NCBI GenBank assembly: GCA_015494375.1
Contig: WGBL01000221.1
Location: forward strand, 1-6,801
DNA: 6,801 nt
Direction: 5' to 3'
Source of the DNA: Hyphomicrobiales bacterium
GTDB taxonomy: Bacteria > Pseudomonadota > Alphaproteobacteria > Rhizobiales > S144-23
A model generated the notes under the pieces. It was not told where the DNA came from. It ran no database searches and worked only from the letters and a program-made list of their open reading frames with translations. A program made the position numbers and the translations under genes. This document shows positions 1-6,387 of this stretch, piece by piece. How positions within the stretch are numbered: position 1 is the first letter of the stretch; every line of letters begins with the position of its first letter.

Positions 1-830
1 CCCTTGAAGCCCGCCTTCTGAAGCTTGGGAAGGGCGATTGCATCGATTGTGAAGACAGTATAGAGCGGCATCTTCCCTTCAAGGCCCGCCTGCTGGTACT
101 GCTTGATGAAGGCACCGCCCGCCTTGCCGGGATAGAAGACGAAAATGGCCTCGGCCCCCGACGCCTTGGCCTTGGCGAGCTCGGCCGAGAAGTCGAGCTG
201 GGCGTCCTTGCCCCATTTGGTCAGGTCCTTGCCTTTGATCTCGCCCTTGAAGGTCCGCTCCACGCCCGCGACCACGTTCTTGCCGGCGGCATAGTTGGGC
301 GCCATGATGTAAAGCGACTTGACGCCGAGCTGGTTGAGCACCTCCCCCATGGCCATGGGCGTCTGGTCGTTCTGCCACGACGTGGAGAAGAAATTCTTGT
401 GGCAGAGACGGCCCGCAAGCGGCGATGGCCCCGCGTTGGAGCTGATGAGGAACTTGCCCGCGTCGAGCGCCGATTTCCGCGAGGCGAGGAGCACATGGCT
501 CCAGATGTAGCCGGCGACGAAATCGACATTGTCTTGCTTGACGAGCTTGTCGGTCTTCTGTTTGCCGATCTCGGGCTTGAAGCCATCGTCCTCGATGATG
601 AGGTTGATGTCGAGGCCGCCCATTTTGCCGCCCATGTGCTCGACAGCCAGGAGAACCGCATCGCGCATATCGCGGCCGATGACCCCGGCCGGTGTCGTCA
701 ATGTGGTGACAAAGCCGATCTTCACTTCGGCGGCGGCGGCCGGCCCAACCCCCGGCACCAGCCAGGCCGTAAGCAGCAGGCTCGCAATCGCGATCAGGCT
801 CGCAATCGCAACAAAGAGGCGTTTCAGCAT
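1..830 (-). CDS. ABC transporter periplasmic substrate-binding protein (Peripla_BP_6 type), 3' end outside window
   Basis: The frame is open from an ATG at 830 to the window edge: 276 codons without a stop, C-terminus missing. Residues 1-4 (MLKR) and a hydrophobic stretch from about 5 to 24, followed by an AAAA site near 31-34, form a Sec signal peptide, so the mature protein (from about E35) is periplasmic. It then reads VKIGFVTTLTTPAG, a typical first strand of type I periplasmic binding proteins. It continues with an IIEDDGF strand near 78-84, SSNAGPSPLAG near 130-140 where these proteins usually contact ligand, and FFSTSWQNDQ near 147-156. From memory this last block resembles the nitrobenzoate-type (Nba-like) binding proteins, so an aromatic acid ligand is possible; a branched-chain amino acid or amide is the alternative. 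The start is supported by GGGAGG at 839-844, 8 bases upstream. Permease and ATPase genes, if linked, would lie beyond position 1. Confidence 0.9.
   Translation of the reverse strand, partial: MLKRLFVAIASLIAIASLLLTAWLVPGVGPAAAAEVKIGFVTTLTTPAGVIGRDMRDAVLLAVEHMGGKMGGLDINLIIEDDGFKPEIGKQKTDKLVKQDNVDFVAGYIWSHVLLASRKSALDAGKFLISSNAGPSPLAGRLCHKNFFSTSWQNDQTPMAMGEVLNQLGVKSLYIMAPNYAAGKNVVAGVERTFKGEIKGKDLTKWGKDAQLDFSAELAKAKASGAEAIFVFYPGKAGGAFIKQYQQAGLEGKMPLYTVFTIDAIALPKLQKAGFK
777..812 (-). repeat. 18-bp tandem duplication inside the signal-peptide coding region
   Basis: Positions 777-794 and 795-812 are two adjacent 18-bp units whose first 15 plus-strand bases are identical (caggctcgcaatcgc). In the protein they encode VAIASL (residues 7-12) and IAIASL (13-18), so the hydrophobic core of the signal peptide contains a duplicated hexapeptide. 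The frame is kept. Confidence 0.8.
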
Positions 831-838
831 GGGTCTTC

Positions 839-844
839 CCTCCC
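839..844 (-). promoter_or_regulatory. Ribosome binding site of the substrate-binding protein
   Basis: On the minus strand GGGAGG lies 8 bases before the ATG at 830. This is a strong Shine-Dalgarno match at good spacing. It fixes the start and rules out the overlapping longer open frame that begins at 897 in another phase. Confidence 0.7.
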
Positions 845-885
845 AGTTGGCGTTTCCTTAACCCGTTGGCCGGCTCCCGTTGGCC
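842..885. repeat. Direct repeats cccgttggcc upstream of the substrate-binding protein gene
   Basis: The 10-mer cccgttggcc occurs at 862-871 and again at 876-885 (period 14). A looser copy, cccagttggc, lies at 842-851 and overlaps the ribosome binding site. The copies sit 12 to 55 bases upstream of the ATG at 830, where an operator or an RNA-level control site could act. Function is unknown. Confidence 0.5.
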
Positions 886-1042
886 AGTTTTTAGCACCGC
901 CAGGCGGCAATAACATCGGCCGCGATGGCCCCGATTTTAGTGCGATTTTCGCAACGTTCGTTGGCGCCTTTTCGCGACTTTAGCAAGAATCGCGCTGCAT
1001 GGAAGGGCTCGTCGAGCGCTGAGTGGGCCAAAGGGGCGCCAA

Positions 1043-1061
1043 CACGATCCTGCGTATCGTG
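1043..1061 (-). terminator. Possible hairpin after the DUF4914 gene (weak)
   Basis: CACGAT at one arm and ATCGTG at the other give a 6-bp perfect stem with a 7-base loop, starting 26 bases after the TAG stop of the upstream gene. No T-run follows, so it is not a standard intrinsic terminator. It could slow transcription, protect the 3' end of the RNA, or be chance. Confidence 0.25.
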
Positions 1062-1087
1062 AGCGGGCGCGGGATGAGCCACAAGAC

Positions 1088-3049
1088 CTACACCTCAGGC
1101 GCTTCTTTGGCGATGGCCTCATAGTCCTCGACACCGCCGCCATCGAGGCAACAGCTGATGATGCGCTTGCCAAAGGCGGCAAGGTCGGGGTCCTCGAGAT
1201 ACTGCCTCAGCTCATGTTCGAAGAAGGTTGCGAGCATACGCGCACCCGCATCATAGGCCTCTTCACCCACCTCAGGCTGGGTTTCGGTGCGCAGGAACCA
1301 GTTCGGGATGCGATAGCCCTCGATCTGCATGGTGGTGAGCGCATAGCCAAGCAGCGGCGAGCGCGCCGGCGTCAGCTGATCGGGGCGGAAACGCGCGCCC
1401 CCACGCCGGGCCAGGTACTCGCGCGATAGCCACTGGCCATTAAAGCCCACCCGCCAGGCGCCGACATGCTGATTGGCCATCAGCACATAGCGCGTCGAGG
1501 GCGAGAGGATCATCTGATCAAGAAGCAGGTTGGCATAGTCCACGCGCCGGCCCGTTGCAAACGGCCAGAACGAGCCCACCCCCTCGCTTACGAGCCCCTG
1601 GCCCTCGTCGACGATCGAGGGGTTGGCATGTCCGCGCGGCGCCGTGAGGCGCCAGATCCAGGCGAGCGGCGCCGGCAGCACATGCAGGAAGCCGACAATG
1701 CCATAGGTCGGTTTTTCGCGCGTACACGGCGGAGTACGGATGCCGAAGCTGCGGACATCGACCTCGACGGGCTCATTGACGATGTTGGGCACCACATCGC
1801 GCGGCAACACGACGCGCGGATTGGGGCACGGCTTGCCGGGAGCGTCCTCGGTGTGCTCCCAGGGCAGACACGTGGCCTTTGGTGCGCCGTAAAGGTTGAG
1901 GAAGACGAGTGGCCGACTTGGCGCCACGCAGATCGCCTCGAGTTCGGGATTGACGCCATAACGGTCGATCTGGTCGACGCGCAAGAACCATGCCGTCTCG
2001 GCATCGGCGACGGTCAGCCTGCGGGTGCCTTCGGCGCGGAGGTCGGGATGGCAAAGGGCCATGTCGTCGGTGACCGGCTCGAGGGTGCAGCCCTGGTTGA
2101 GCGAGAGACGCCGCTTGTCACCGGTCACCAGATTGACCCCAAAGAGGATGCGGCCGTCGGTTTCGCGGTGGGGATACTCGAGCATTTCCGTCTTGCCGCC
2201 GCCGCTCGCGCCCTCATGCATGATGGTGACGATGTTGTCGTAGGGCGTCACCACACGCACGGTCGAGGCATGGGCCGTAATCCACCCCTCGGCGCGGCCG
2301 CGGTTGAGCAGGATGCCATAAACCCCCTTCTTGGCGCTCGGCCCGGGATAGAGATTGAGCGAGAAAACCTCGTGGACGGGCCCCCGGCGATTGTGCACGA
2401 CGACCTGGCGGCCGTCGCAATGGCTGTGCCGGAAGGGAGGTGCGAGGTAGATGATCGCGCGCGGTCGGAAGTCTTTGGGGACGCTATCGATATCGAGCCC
2501 GCCTTGAAGATCGGCCAGGGCGCCCGCGAAAAACCCGGCATTGGCGGGCCCCACGAAAAGAGCGTCGTGGTCGATCTCGCTGCCGCCGGCCGAGAAGGGC
2601 AGCACCAATAGCTCCTGGCCAGCCAGCCAGTCGAGGATCTCCTGGCGCACCTCGGCGAAGGGCCGGGCGAAGCGATCGCGAAAGCGCGGCTGGTCGGTCG
2701 GCTCGTCGTCGCCGATCACCGTGCTTTCGGGATCGCGCCGCCGCATATAGGGCTCGAAATAGTTGGCGGCGAGCCCATTCTTGCAGCGGACAACCTCCGC
2801 CTCCACCACGCGTCCCAGGCCCGGCACCTCATAGGCGATCTCGGAGCGGTCCTCGGCGCCGTTCATGGCGAGCTCGAAAAGCTCCTCGCGATCGCGGGGA
2901 ATACGGATCGAGGGTGCGGCGCGCAGGACCCGGCAAAGGTCGGGCGACCAGTCCTTGCAAGACGACAGCCAAGTGCCGACAAGGGTCTCATCGGCGGGCT
3001 TGTCGGCGCGTTCGCGCGTGTCTGCTCCGCTTTGGTTTGGTTGCTCCAT
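1088..3049 (-). CDS. DUF4914-type protein with PEP-carboxykinase-like P-loop
   Basis: The protein is 653 aa from the ATG at 3049, or 661 aa from an in-frame ATG at 3073. I chose 3049 because GAGGTGA lies directly upstream, whereas the longer start has no visible ribosome binding site. The sequence matches my memory of the uncharacterised DUF4914 family, about 600-650 aa long. Using numbering from 3073, notable segments are GPANAGFFAGALADLQ (175-190), PFRHSHCDGRQVVVHNR (213-229), and a Walker A loop GASGGGKT (288-295, lysine 294). An acidic pair in TDDMAL (335-340) could bind metal like the GDD motif of PEP carboxykinase. There is no signal peptide or membrane segment, so it is probably cytoplasmic. 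Substrate and reaction are unknown; a nucleotide-dependent kinase or carboxykinase-like activity is inference. It lies 199 bases after pcaG on the same strand, so co-transcription is possible but unproven. Confidence 0.85.
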   Translation of the reverse strand: MEQPNQSGADTRERADKPADETLVGTWLSSCKDWSPDLCRVLRAAPSIRIPRDREELFELAMNGAEDRSEIAYEVPGLGRVVEAEVVRCKNGLAANYFEPYMRRRDPESTVIGDDEPTDQPRFRDRFARPFAEVRQEILDWLAGQELLVLPFSAGGSEIDHDALFVGPANAGFFAGALADLQGGLDIDSVPKDFRPRAIIYLAPPFRHSHCDGRQVVVHNRRGPVHEVFSLNLYPGPSAKKGVYGILLNRGRAEGWITAHASTVRVVTPYDNIVTIMHEGASGGGKTEMLEYPHRETDGRILFGVNLVTGDKRRLSLNQGCTLEPVTDDMALCHPDLRAEGTRRLTVADAETAWFLRVDQIDRYGVNPELEAICVAPSRPLVFLNLYGAPKATCLPWEHTEDAPGKPCPNPRVVLPRDVVPNIVNEPVEVDVRSFGIRTPPCTREKPTYGIVGFLHVLPAPLAWIWRLTAPRGHANPSIVDEGQGLVSEGVGSFWPFATGRRVDYANLLLDQMILSPSTRYVLMANQHVGAWRVGFNGQWLSREYLARRGGARFRPDQLTPARSPLLGYALTTMQIEGYRIPNWFLRTETQPEVGEEAYDAGARMLATFFEHELRQYLEDPDLAAFGKRIISCCLDGGGVEDYEAIAKEAPEV

Positions 3050-3051
3050 TC

Positions 3052-3058
3052 TCACCTC
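3052..3058 (-). promoter_or_regulatory. Ribosome binding site deciding the start of the DUF4914 gene
   Basis: On the minus strand GAGGTGA lies just before the ATG at 3049, with the GAGG core 5 bases from the start codon. The alternative ATG at 3073 is preceded by AACAACCTGA, which is not a Shine-Dalgarno site. The site therefore favours the shorter protein. Confidence 0.6.
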
Positions 3059-3248
3059 GTATTCAAATTGCATTCAGGTTGTTCGAGGAACACGAACAGC
3101 GCTGCGGACGGCCGCATTGCGTGGCGAAGCGCGTGGCTCATGAGGCTTGACGGCGCCTAACAGCGCGGGGCTCAAGGGGCGCCGCGTTGCAACAATGCCA
3201 GGCCACCGGGCCAGGCTGCCGGGCGAGTGTGCGCCTGGGGCAAAAGCC
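3059..3248. other. Intergenic region between pcaG and the DUF4914 gene
   Basis: About 190 bases with no supported gene. Apart from the inverted repeat at 3080-3098 it holds GC-rich short repeats (ggcca and ccaggc copies at 3197-3238) that can form a 6-bp stem with a long loop, but no T-run. No clear terminator or consensus promoter is visible. Confidence 0.4.
3080..3098. promoter_or_regulatory. Inverted repeat upstream of the DUF4914 gene, candidate operator
   Basis: TGTTCG at 3080-3085 and CGAACA at 3093-3098 form 6-bp inverted arms around a 7-base centre. The centre also pairs locally as TGTTC-GAG-GAACA at 3080-3092, so the half-site occurs three times in 19 bases. It lies 31-49 bases upstream of the favoured ATG. 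It could bind a dimeric repressor or activator; no family can be named. Confidence 0.35.
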
Positions 3249-3908
3249 TCAGAAATCGAAAAAGACTGTTTCTTTTTCGCCCTGCATATGGATGTCGAAG
3301 CGGTAGGAGGCTGTCTTATCGTCGCCTTGCGTCTCTTGCAATGCGGCAATCAGCGTCGCCCGCCGCGCTTCGGGGATGAGGGCGAGCACGGGATCGCGGG
3401 CATTGGCGGCCGCCTCGTCGGAGAAATAGATGCGTGTATAGAGGTGGCGGAGGAGTCCGCGCATAAAAAGCACGACATTGATATGCGGGGCCTGCGCGCT
3501 ATCGACGGCCCCGGGCTTGATGCTCTCAAGGCGATAGCGGTGATGGGGCGCTGGCCCGGTCGCCGCGCGGGCGAAGCCGCGAAACGACGTATTGCCACCG
3601 CGTCCATCGGCGGGATGACCATAGCGTCCCTGGGAGTCGGCCTGCCAGAACTCGATGAGTGCATCCTCGATGGGCCGGCCGGCGCCGTCGCACACCTGGC
3701 CCTCGATCACGATGGCTTGTGTGTTTTGCTCGCAAGCTTCAATCCGATTGCCCACGATCCCCTGGAATGGATAGCCGAATGCTTCAGGCACCAGCACAGG
3801 GTGGAAGAAGGGCCCCACGGTTTGCGAGGGCGTCTGACCGAGGCGCAGCGGCTCCACCGTGGGCACTGCCCGGGTCTTCGTGTTGTCTTTGTCTTGGGGT
3901 TTGCTCAC
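3249..3908 (-). CDS. pcaG: Protocatechuate 3,4-dioxygenase, alpha subunit
   Basis: The 219-aa protein starts at a GTG at 3908 and ends with TGA at 3249; a GGAG site at 3917-3920 lies 8 bases upstream. The length is near the usual 200 aa or so of PcaG. It carries the N-terminal TPSQTVGPFF motif (26-35) that lines the active site, then the intradiol dioxygenase beta-sandwich: IEGQVCDGAGRPI (68-80), EFWQADSQGRYGHP (86-99), and APHINVVLFMRGLLRHLYTRIYF (140-162). As in known alpha subunits the iron site is degenerate: one tyrosine is kept (Y96), but alanine (134) replaces the second and asparagine (144) the second histidine. It therefore works only with PcaH as an alpha-beta unit, opening protocatechuate with O2 to 3-carboxy-cis,cis-muconate in the cytoplasm (EC 1.13.11.3). 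Its start overlaps the pcaH stop by 4 bases (GTGA), implying coupled translation. Confidence 0.95.
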   Translation of the reverse strand: MSKPQDKDNTKTRAVPTVEPLRLGQTPSQTVGPFFHPVLVPEAFGYPFQGIVGNRIEACEQNTQAIVIEGQVCDGAGRPIEDALIEFWQADSQGRYGHPADGRGGNTSFRGFARAATGPAPHHRYRLESIKPGAVDSAQAPHINVVLFMRGLLRHLYTRIYFSDEAAANARDPVLALIPEARRATLIAALQETQGDDKTASYRFDIHMQGEKETVFFDF

Positions 3909-4624
3909 GGCGCATGCTCCATGGGCGTCTCGAGGGGGCCGCGCAGCACAATGTCGAAGACGTAGCCAAGGGCAAAACCGGGCTCGGTGACATCGAGTGA
4001 AAAATCCGCAACAAGGCGCGCACGCGCCTTTTCGGGCACGGCCAGATAGATGGGATCGTGCGCCAAGAGCGGGTCGCCCGGGAAATACATTTGTGTGACG
4101 AGCCGACTGGCGAGCGTCGGGCCGAAAAGAGAGAAATGGATGTGGGGTGGCCGCCATGCGTTGTCGTGATTGCCCCAAGGATAGGCACCGGGGCGGATGG
4201 TGAGAAAGCGATAGCGCCCCTCGGCGTCGGTCACGGTGCGGCCGGCGCCGAAGAAGTTGGGATCAAGTGGCGCGTCGTGTCCGTCGGCCTTGTGCACATA
4301 GCGCCCGGCGGCATTGGCCTGCCAGACCTCGACGAGGTGACCGGCGATGGGGCGGCCCGCCTCGTCACGCACCCGCCCCGCAACAACGATGCGCTCGCCC
4401 AGGGGCTCGCCATCGCGGGCCGCGTTTTTCGTCAGGTCATGGTCGCACGGGCCCACGCTCTCGTGGCCATAGACGGGACCGGTGAGCTCGGAGAGCGAAG
4501 CCGGGATGGGGACGAGCGGTCTCGTCGGCCCACGCAGCCTGGTCGACTTGTAGGCGGGTGCGATGAGCGGCGGATGGCTCGACCAGTCGCGAGAACCGGG
4601 TCCGGGGCTCAGGCGTTGGGGCAT
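3905..4624 (-). CDS. pcaH: Protocatechuate 3,4-dioxygenase, beta (iron-binding) subunit
   Basis: The 239-aa protein has the usual length for PcaH. Its N-terminal part (25-58, with YKSTRLRGPTRPLVPIP) is characteristic of the beta subunit. The catalytic intradiol domain follows: VAGRVRDEAGRPIAGHLVEVWQANAAGRY (81-109), RPGAYPW (144-150) and WRPPHIHFSLFG (157-168). The four non-heme Fe(III) ligands are all present as Y109, Y148, H161 and H163, and R158 corresponds to the arginine that stabilises the bound catechol. It should be an active enzyme subunit once paired with PcaG. The start at 4624 is supported by GGAG at 4633-4636, 8 bases upstream. It begins 60 bases after the stop of the GGT-family gene, and pcaG overlaps its end. 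No pcaQ-type regulator gene and no pcaB, pcaC or pcaD is present in the window. Confidence 0.96.
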   Translation of the reverse strand: MPQRLSPGPGSRDWSSHPPLIAPAYKSTRLRGPTRPLVPIPASLSELTGPVYGHESVGPCDHDLTKNAARDGEPLGERIVVAGRVRDEAGRPIAGHLVEVWQANAAGRYVHKADGHDAPLDPNFFGAGRTVTDAEGRYRFLTIRPGAYPWGNHDNAWRPPHIHFSLFGPTLASRLVTQMYFPGDPLLAHDPIYLAVPEKARARLVADFSLDVTEPGFALGYVFDIVLRGPLETPMEHAP

Positions 4625-4675
4625 GTCGATCGCTCCATATTGCTCGCTCCTCGGGTGCTATGGGACCACTCTAAC

Positions 4676-4687
4676 TGAGACGTCTCA
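4676..4687. promoter_or_regulatory. 12-bp perfect palindrome between the GGT-family gene and pcaH
   Basis: TGAGACGTCTCA at 4676-4687 is a perfect palindrome. On the minus strand its first three bases are the TGA stop codon of the GGT-family gene, and its far end lies about 51 bases before the pcaH start. It is a candidate regulator site for pcaHG. A perfect 12-mer palindrome is expected once or twice by chance in a window this long, so the evidence is its position. Confidence 0.35.
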
Positions 4688-6256
4688 AACAAGAAGCACG
4701 ACCCCGCTGCGCCGTGGATCGCCCGCGCCTTCGAGGCGGCCATCGGGCCACCGTGCGGCGGCATGGACGCCGCCAAAGAACATGTTGCGCTCGGGCCAGA
4801 CGTTGGCGTTGTTGCCATGGGCCGCAATAAGATGGCTCTTCTGCCCTTCCTCGAGCTCGCCCTCGAGGCTGAGTGTGCCGCACTTCTCGAGATGAATGCG
4901 CGGGGCGGCGACCGCTTCTTCGAGCGCCATTCCGTGGGCCAGGAGGTTGAGGAGCACTTGGAGAATGGCCGTGCGAATGCGGTTAGAGCCTCCCGAGCCG
5001 AGTGCAATCAGCCCCCCGTCGTCCATGCGGACCAGGGTCGGCGCCATCATGCTCGAGAGCCGGGTGCCCGGCCGCCAACAATGAAAGCCGCCGGGATTGA
5101 GGTCTTCCTCGCCCAGCATGTTGTTGAGCATAAAACCATAGTCGTCGACCAAGAGGCCATTGCCCTCGCCGTTTGAGATGGTGCCCGCGGCGGCATTGCC
5201 CGCGGCGTCGATGACGCTGATGTGGGTGGTGCCGCGGCTTGCAAGTGTCGCCCCTTCGAGCGCCGCCAGATGGGCGCTGAGCGCCGCCTCATCGAAGACG
5301 CGATCGCCGGCAAGGCGGGCGCGGGCGCGATTGGTCTCGGCCATGATCTCGGCGAGAGCCGCTGCGTCGAGCCCCTCGCCGTTGTCAGCTCGCTTGTGAG
5401 CAAGGGCAAGCCCGAGTGCAATGAGTGCGCCGCTTGCTGCGGGCGGTGGGTTGAAGGCAATGGAGCTCTCGCGAAAGCGCCAGGAGAGGGGTTTTCGGCG
5501 GGCGACACGGTAGCGGGCGAGATCGTCTTGCGTCAGATACCCGCCCAGCTCCCGGGATTGGGCCACGATGGCCTTGCCGACCGCGCCCTCGCGAAAAAGC
5601 GCCTCGCCTTCCCGTGCCAGTGCTTCGAGGGTGTCCGCGAGCGCCGGGTTGCGATAGGTCTCACCCGCCTCGAGCAGCCGGCCTCCGGGCGCAAAGAGCG
5701 CGCGTGCCGCCTCGCTTGCGGTGAGAATGGGTGCAATGACTGTGAAAAGATAGGCATGAAAGGCGCTCATCTCGACGCCTTCGCGGGCGGTGCGGATGGC
5801 GGGCTCCAAGAGCCGCTCCATGGGCAACGTGCAGAGATCGCCATGGACCGCATAGAGACCGGGCACGAAACCGGGCGTCGCCGTCGCGCCGGCACCGATG
5901 TGGAACTCCTGCGTCGCAGGACCGAAGTCGGCCTCAATGGCGCGGAAGTCGAGATCGCTGAGCGGGCCCTTGCTGAGCGGTGTGTCGGCAAAAAAGTCGT
6001 AGAGGATGGTCTCGTCGCGAGCCGCCACATGGGCCATAAGAAAGCCGCCGCCGCCGATCGAGGCGAGCACCACCTCGGGCACACAGGCCGCCGCCAGCCC
6101 CGCCAGGGCCGCATCGAAGGCATTGCCGCCTTCGGCCAGGATTTCGGCAGCCGCCTGTGCGGTCACCGTATGACCGGCCGCCACCACGCCTTTGGGTTGC
6201 GTTGCCATTTCCCCCACATCGTAAGCATCAGCGATTGCGTCCGCCCGGCCACTCAT
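4685..6256 (-). CDS. Gamma-glutamyltransferase-family Ntn-hydrolase, divergent substrate site
   Basis: This 523-aa protein has the family's usual length and order. An N-terminal block (about 23-72: GVVAAGHTVTAQAAAEIL and GGNAFDAALA) is followed by a helical middle. The self-cleaving site RGTTHISVIDAAGN (341-354) has T343 as predicted catalytic nucleophile and new N-terminus of the small subunit. Then come YGFMLNN (373-379), RLSSMMAPTLV (399-409) and GSGGSNRIRTAILQ (420-433), matching the substrate and oxyanion loops. The motif that supplies the glutamate-carboxylate arginine in classical enzymes (DFRE-AP) reads DFFADTP (87-93) here, so true gamma-glutamyl transfer is doubtful; an amidohydrolase such as the oxamate hydrolase HpxW is a family precedent. 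No signal peptide is present, suggesting a cytoplasmic enzyme. An alternative start is the ATG at 6208 (residue 17), where family similarity begins; neither start has a strong ribosome binding site. Confidence 0.9.
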   Translation of the reverse strand: MSGRADAIADAYDVGEMATQPKGVVAAGHTVTAQAAAEILAEGGNAFDAALAGLAAACVPEVVLASIGGGGFLMAHVAARDETILYDFFADTPLSKGPLSDLDFRAIEADFGPATQEFHIGAGATATPGFVPGLYAVHGDLCTLPMERLLEPAIRTAREGVEMSAFHAYLFTVIAPILTASEAARALFAPGGRLLEAGETYRNPALADTLEALAREGEALFREGAVGKAIVAQSRELGGYLTQDDLARYRVARRKPLSWRFRESSIAFNPPPAASGALIALGLALAHKRADNGEGLDAAALAEIMAETNRARARLAGDRVFDEAALSAHLAALEGATLASRGTTHISVIDAAGNAAAGTISNGEGNGLLVDDYGFMLNNMLGEEDLNPGGFHCWRPGTRLSSMMAPTLVRMDDGGLIALGSGGSNRIRTAILQVLLNLLAHGMALEEAVAAPRIHLEKCGTLSLEGELEEGQKSHLIAAHGNNANVWPERNMFFGGVHAAARWPDGRLEGAGDPRRSGVVLLV

Positions 6257-6282
6257 GTGCAGAGGCGGGCGCTGCGGCGGCG

Positions 6283-6311
6283 ACTATAGCGCGACTTTCG
6301 GGCCTTGGCAT
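6283..6311 (-). promoter_or_regulatory. Candidate sigma-70 promoter for the GGT-family gene / pcaHG operon
   Basis: On the minus strand ATGCCA (6311-6306, 4 of 6 matches to TTGACA) and TATAGT (6288-6283, 5 of 6 matches to TATAAT) are 17 bases apart. The predicted transcript would begin near 6276, about 20 bases before the ATG at 6256 or 68 before the ATG at 6208. Confidence 0.4.
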
Positions 6312-6387
6312 GCGCCCGCGGGCGGGCGAGGACGGCCGCAGTGCCGGCGTCTCCATCCATCTCAACCAGGACAGCAAGGTGCAAGGG

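Larger units (their letters stand above)
831..1087. other. Intergenic region between the DUF4914 gene and the substrate-binding protein gene
   Basis: These 257 bases hold no convincing gene. They contain the direct repeats at 862-885, a short inverted repeat tgcga/tcgca at 941-953 (3-base spacer), an imperfect-length palindrome gctcg-t-cgagc at 1007-1017, and a 6-bp stem at 1043-1061 just after the upstream stop codon. No good -35/-10 pair with 16-18 base spacing was found. The length suggests the binding protein could have its own promoter. Confidence 0.5.

Noticed and set aside
79..897. Minus-strand open frame of 272 codons covering the binding-protein region
   Set aside because: It is in a different phase from the true gene. 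Its product is rich in arginine and low-complexity, whereas the frame starting at 830 gives a signal peptide and a type I periplasmic-binding fold.
1466..2611. Long plus-strand open frame of 381 codons antisense to the DUF4914 gene
   Set aside because: It lies wholly inside a well-supported gene, its protein has no recognisable motif, and long antisense frames are common in high-GC DNA.
3197..3238. Possible terminator from ccaggc/gcctgg repeats after pcaG
   Set aside because: The stem is 6 bp with a 16-base loop and no T-run; the repeats are short GC-rich words expected in this composition.
3147..3965. Plus-strand open frame of 272 codons antisense to pcaG
   Set aside because: It mirrors the pcaG coding frame and has no motif; pcaG is unambiguous.
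3909..4178. N-terminal extension of pcaG beyond the GTG at 3908
   Set aside because: It would overlap pcaH by about 270 bases, and PcaG similarity begins only after the GTG, which has a ribosome binding site and the expected 4-base overlap.
5222..6289. Plus-strand open frame of 355 codons antisense to the GGT-family gene
   Set aside because: The minus-strand frame has clear family motifs; the antisense product is cysteine- and arginine-rich with no family resemblance.
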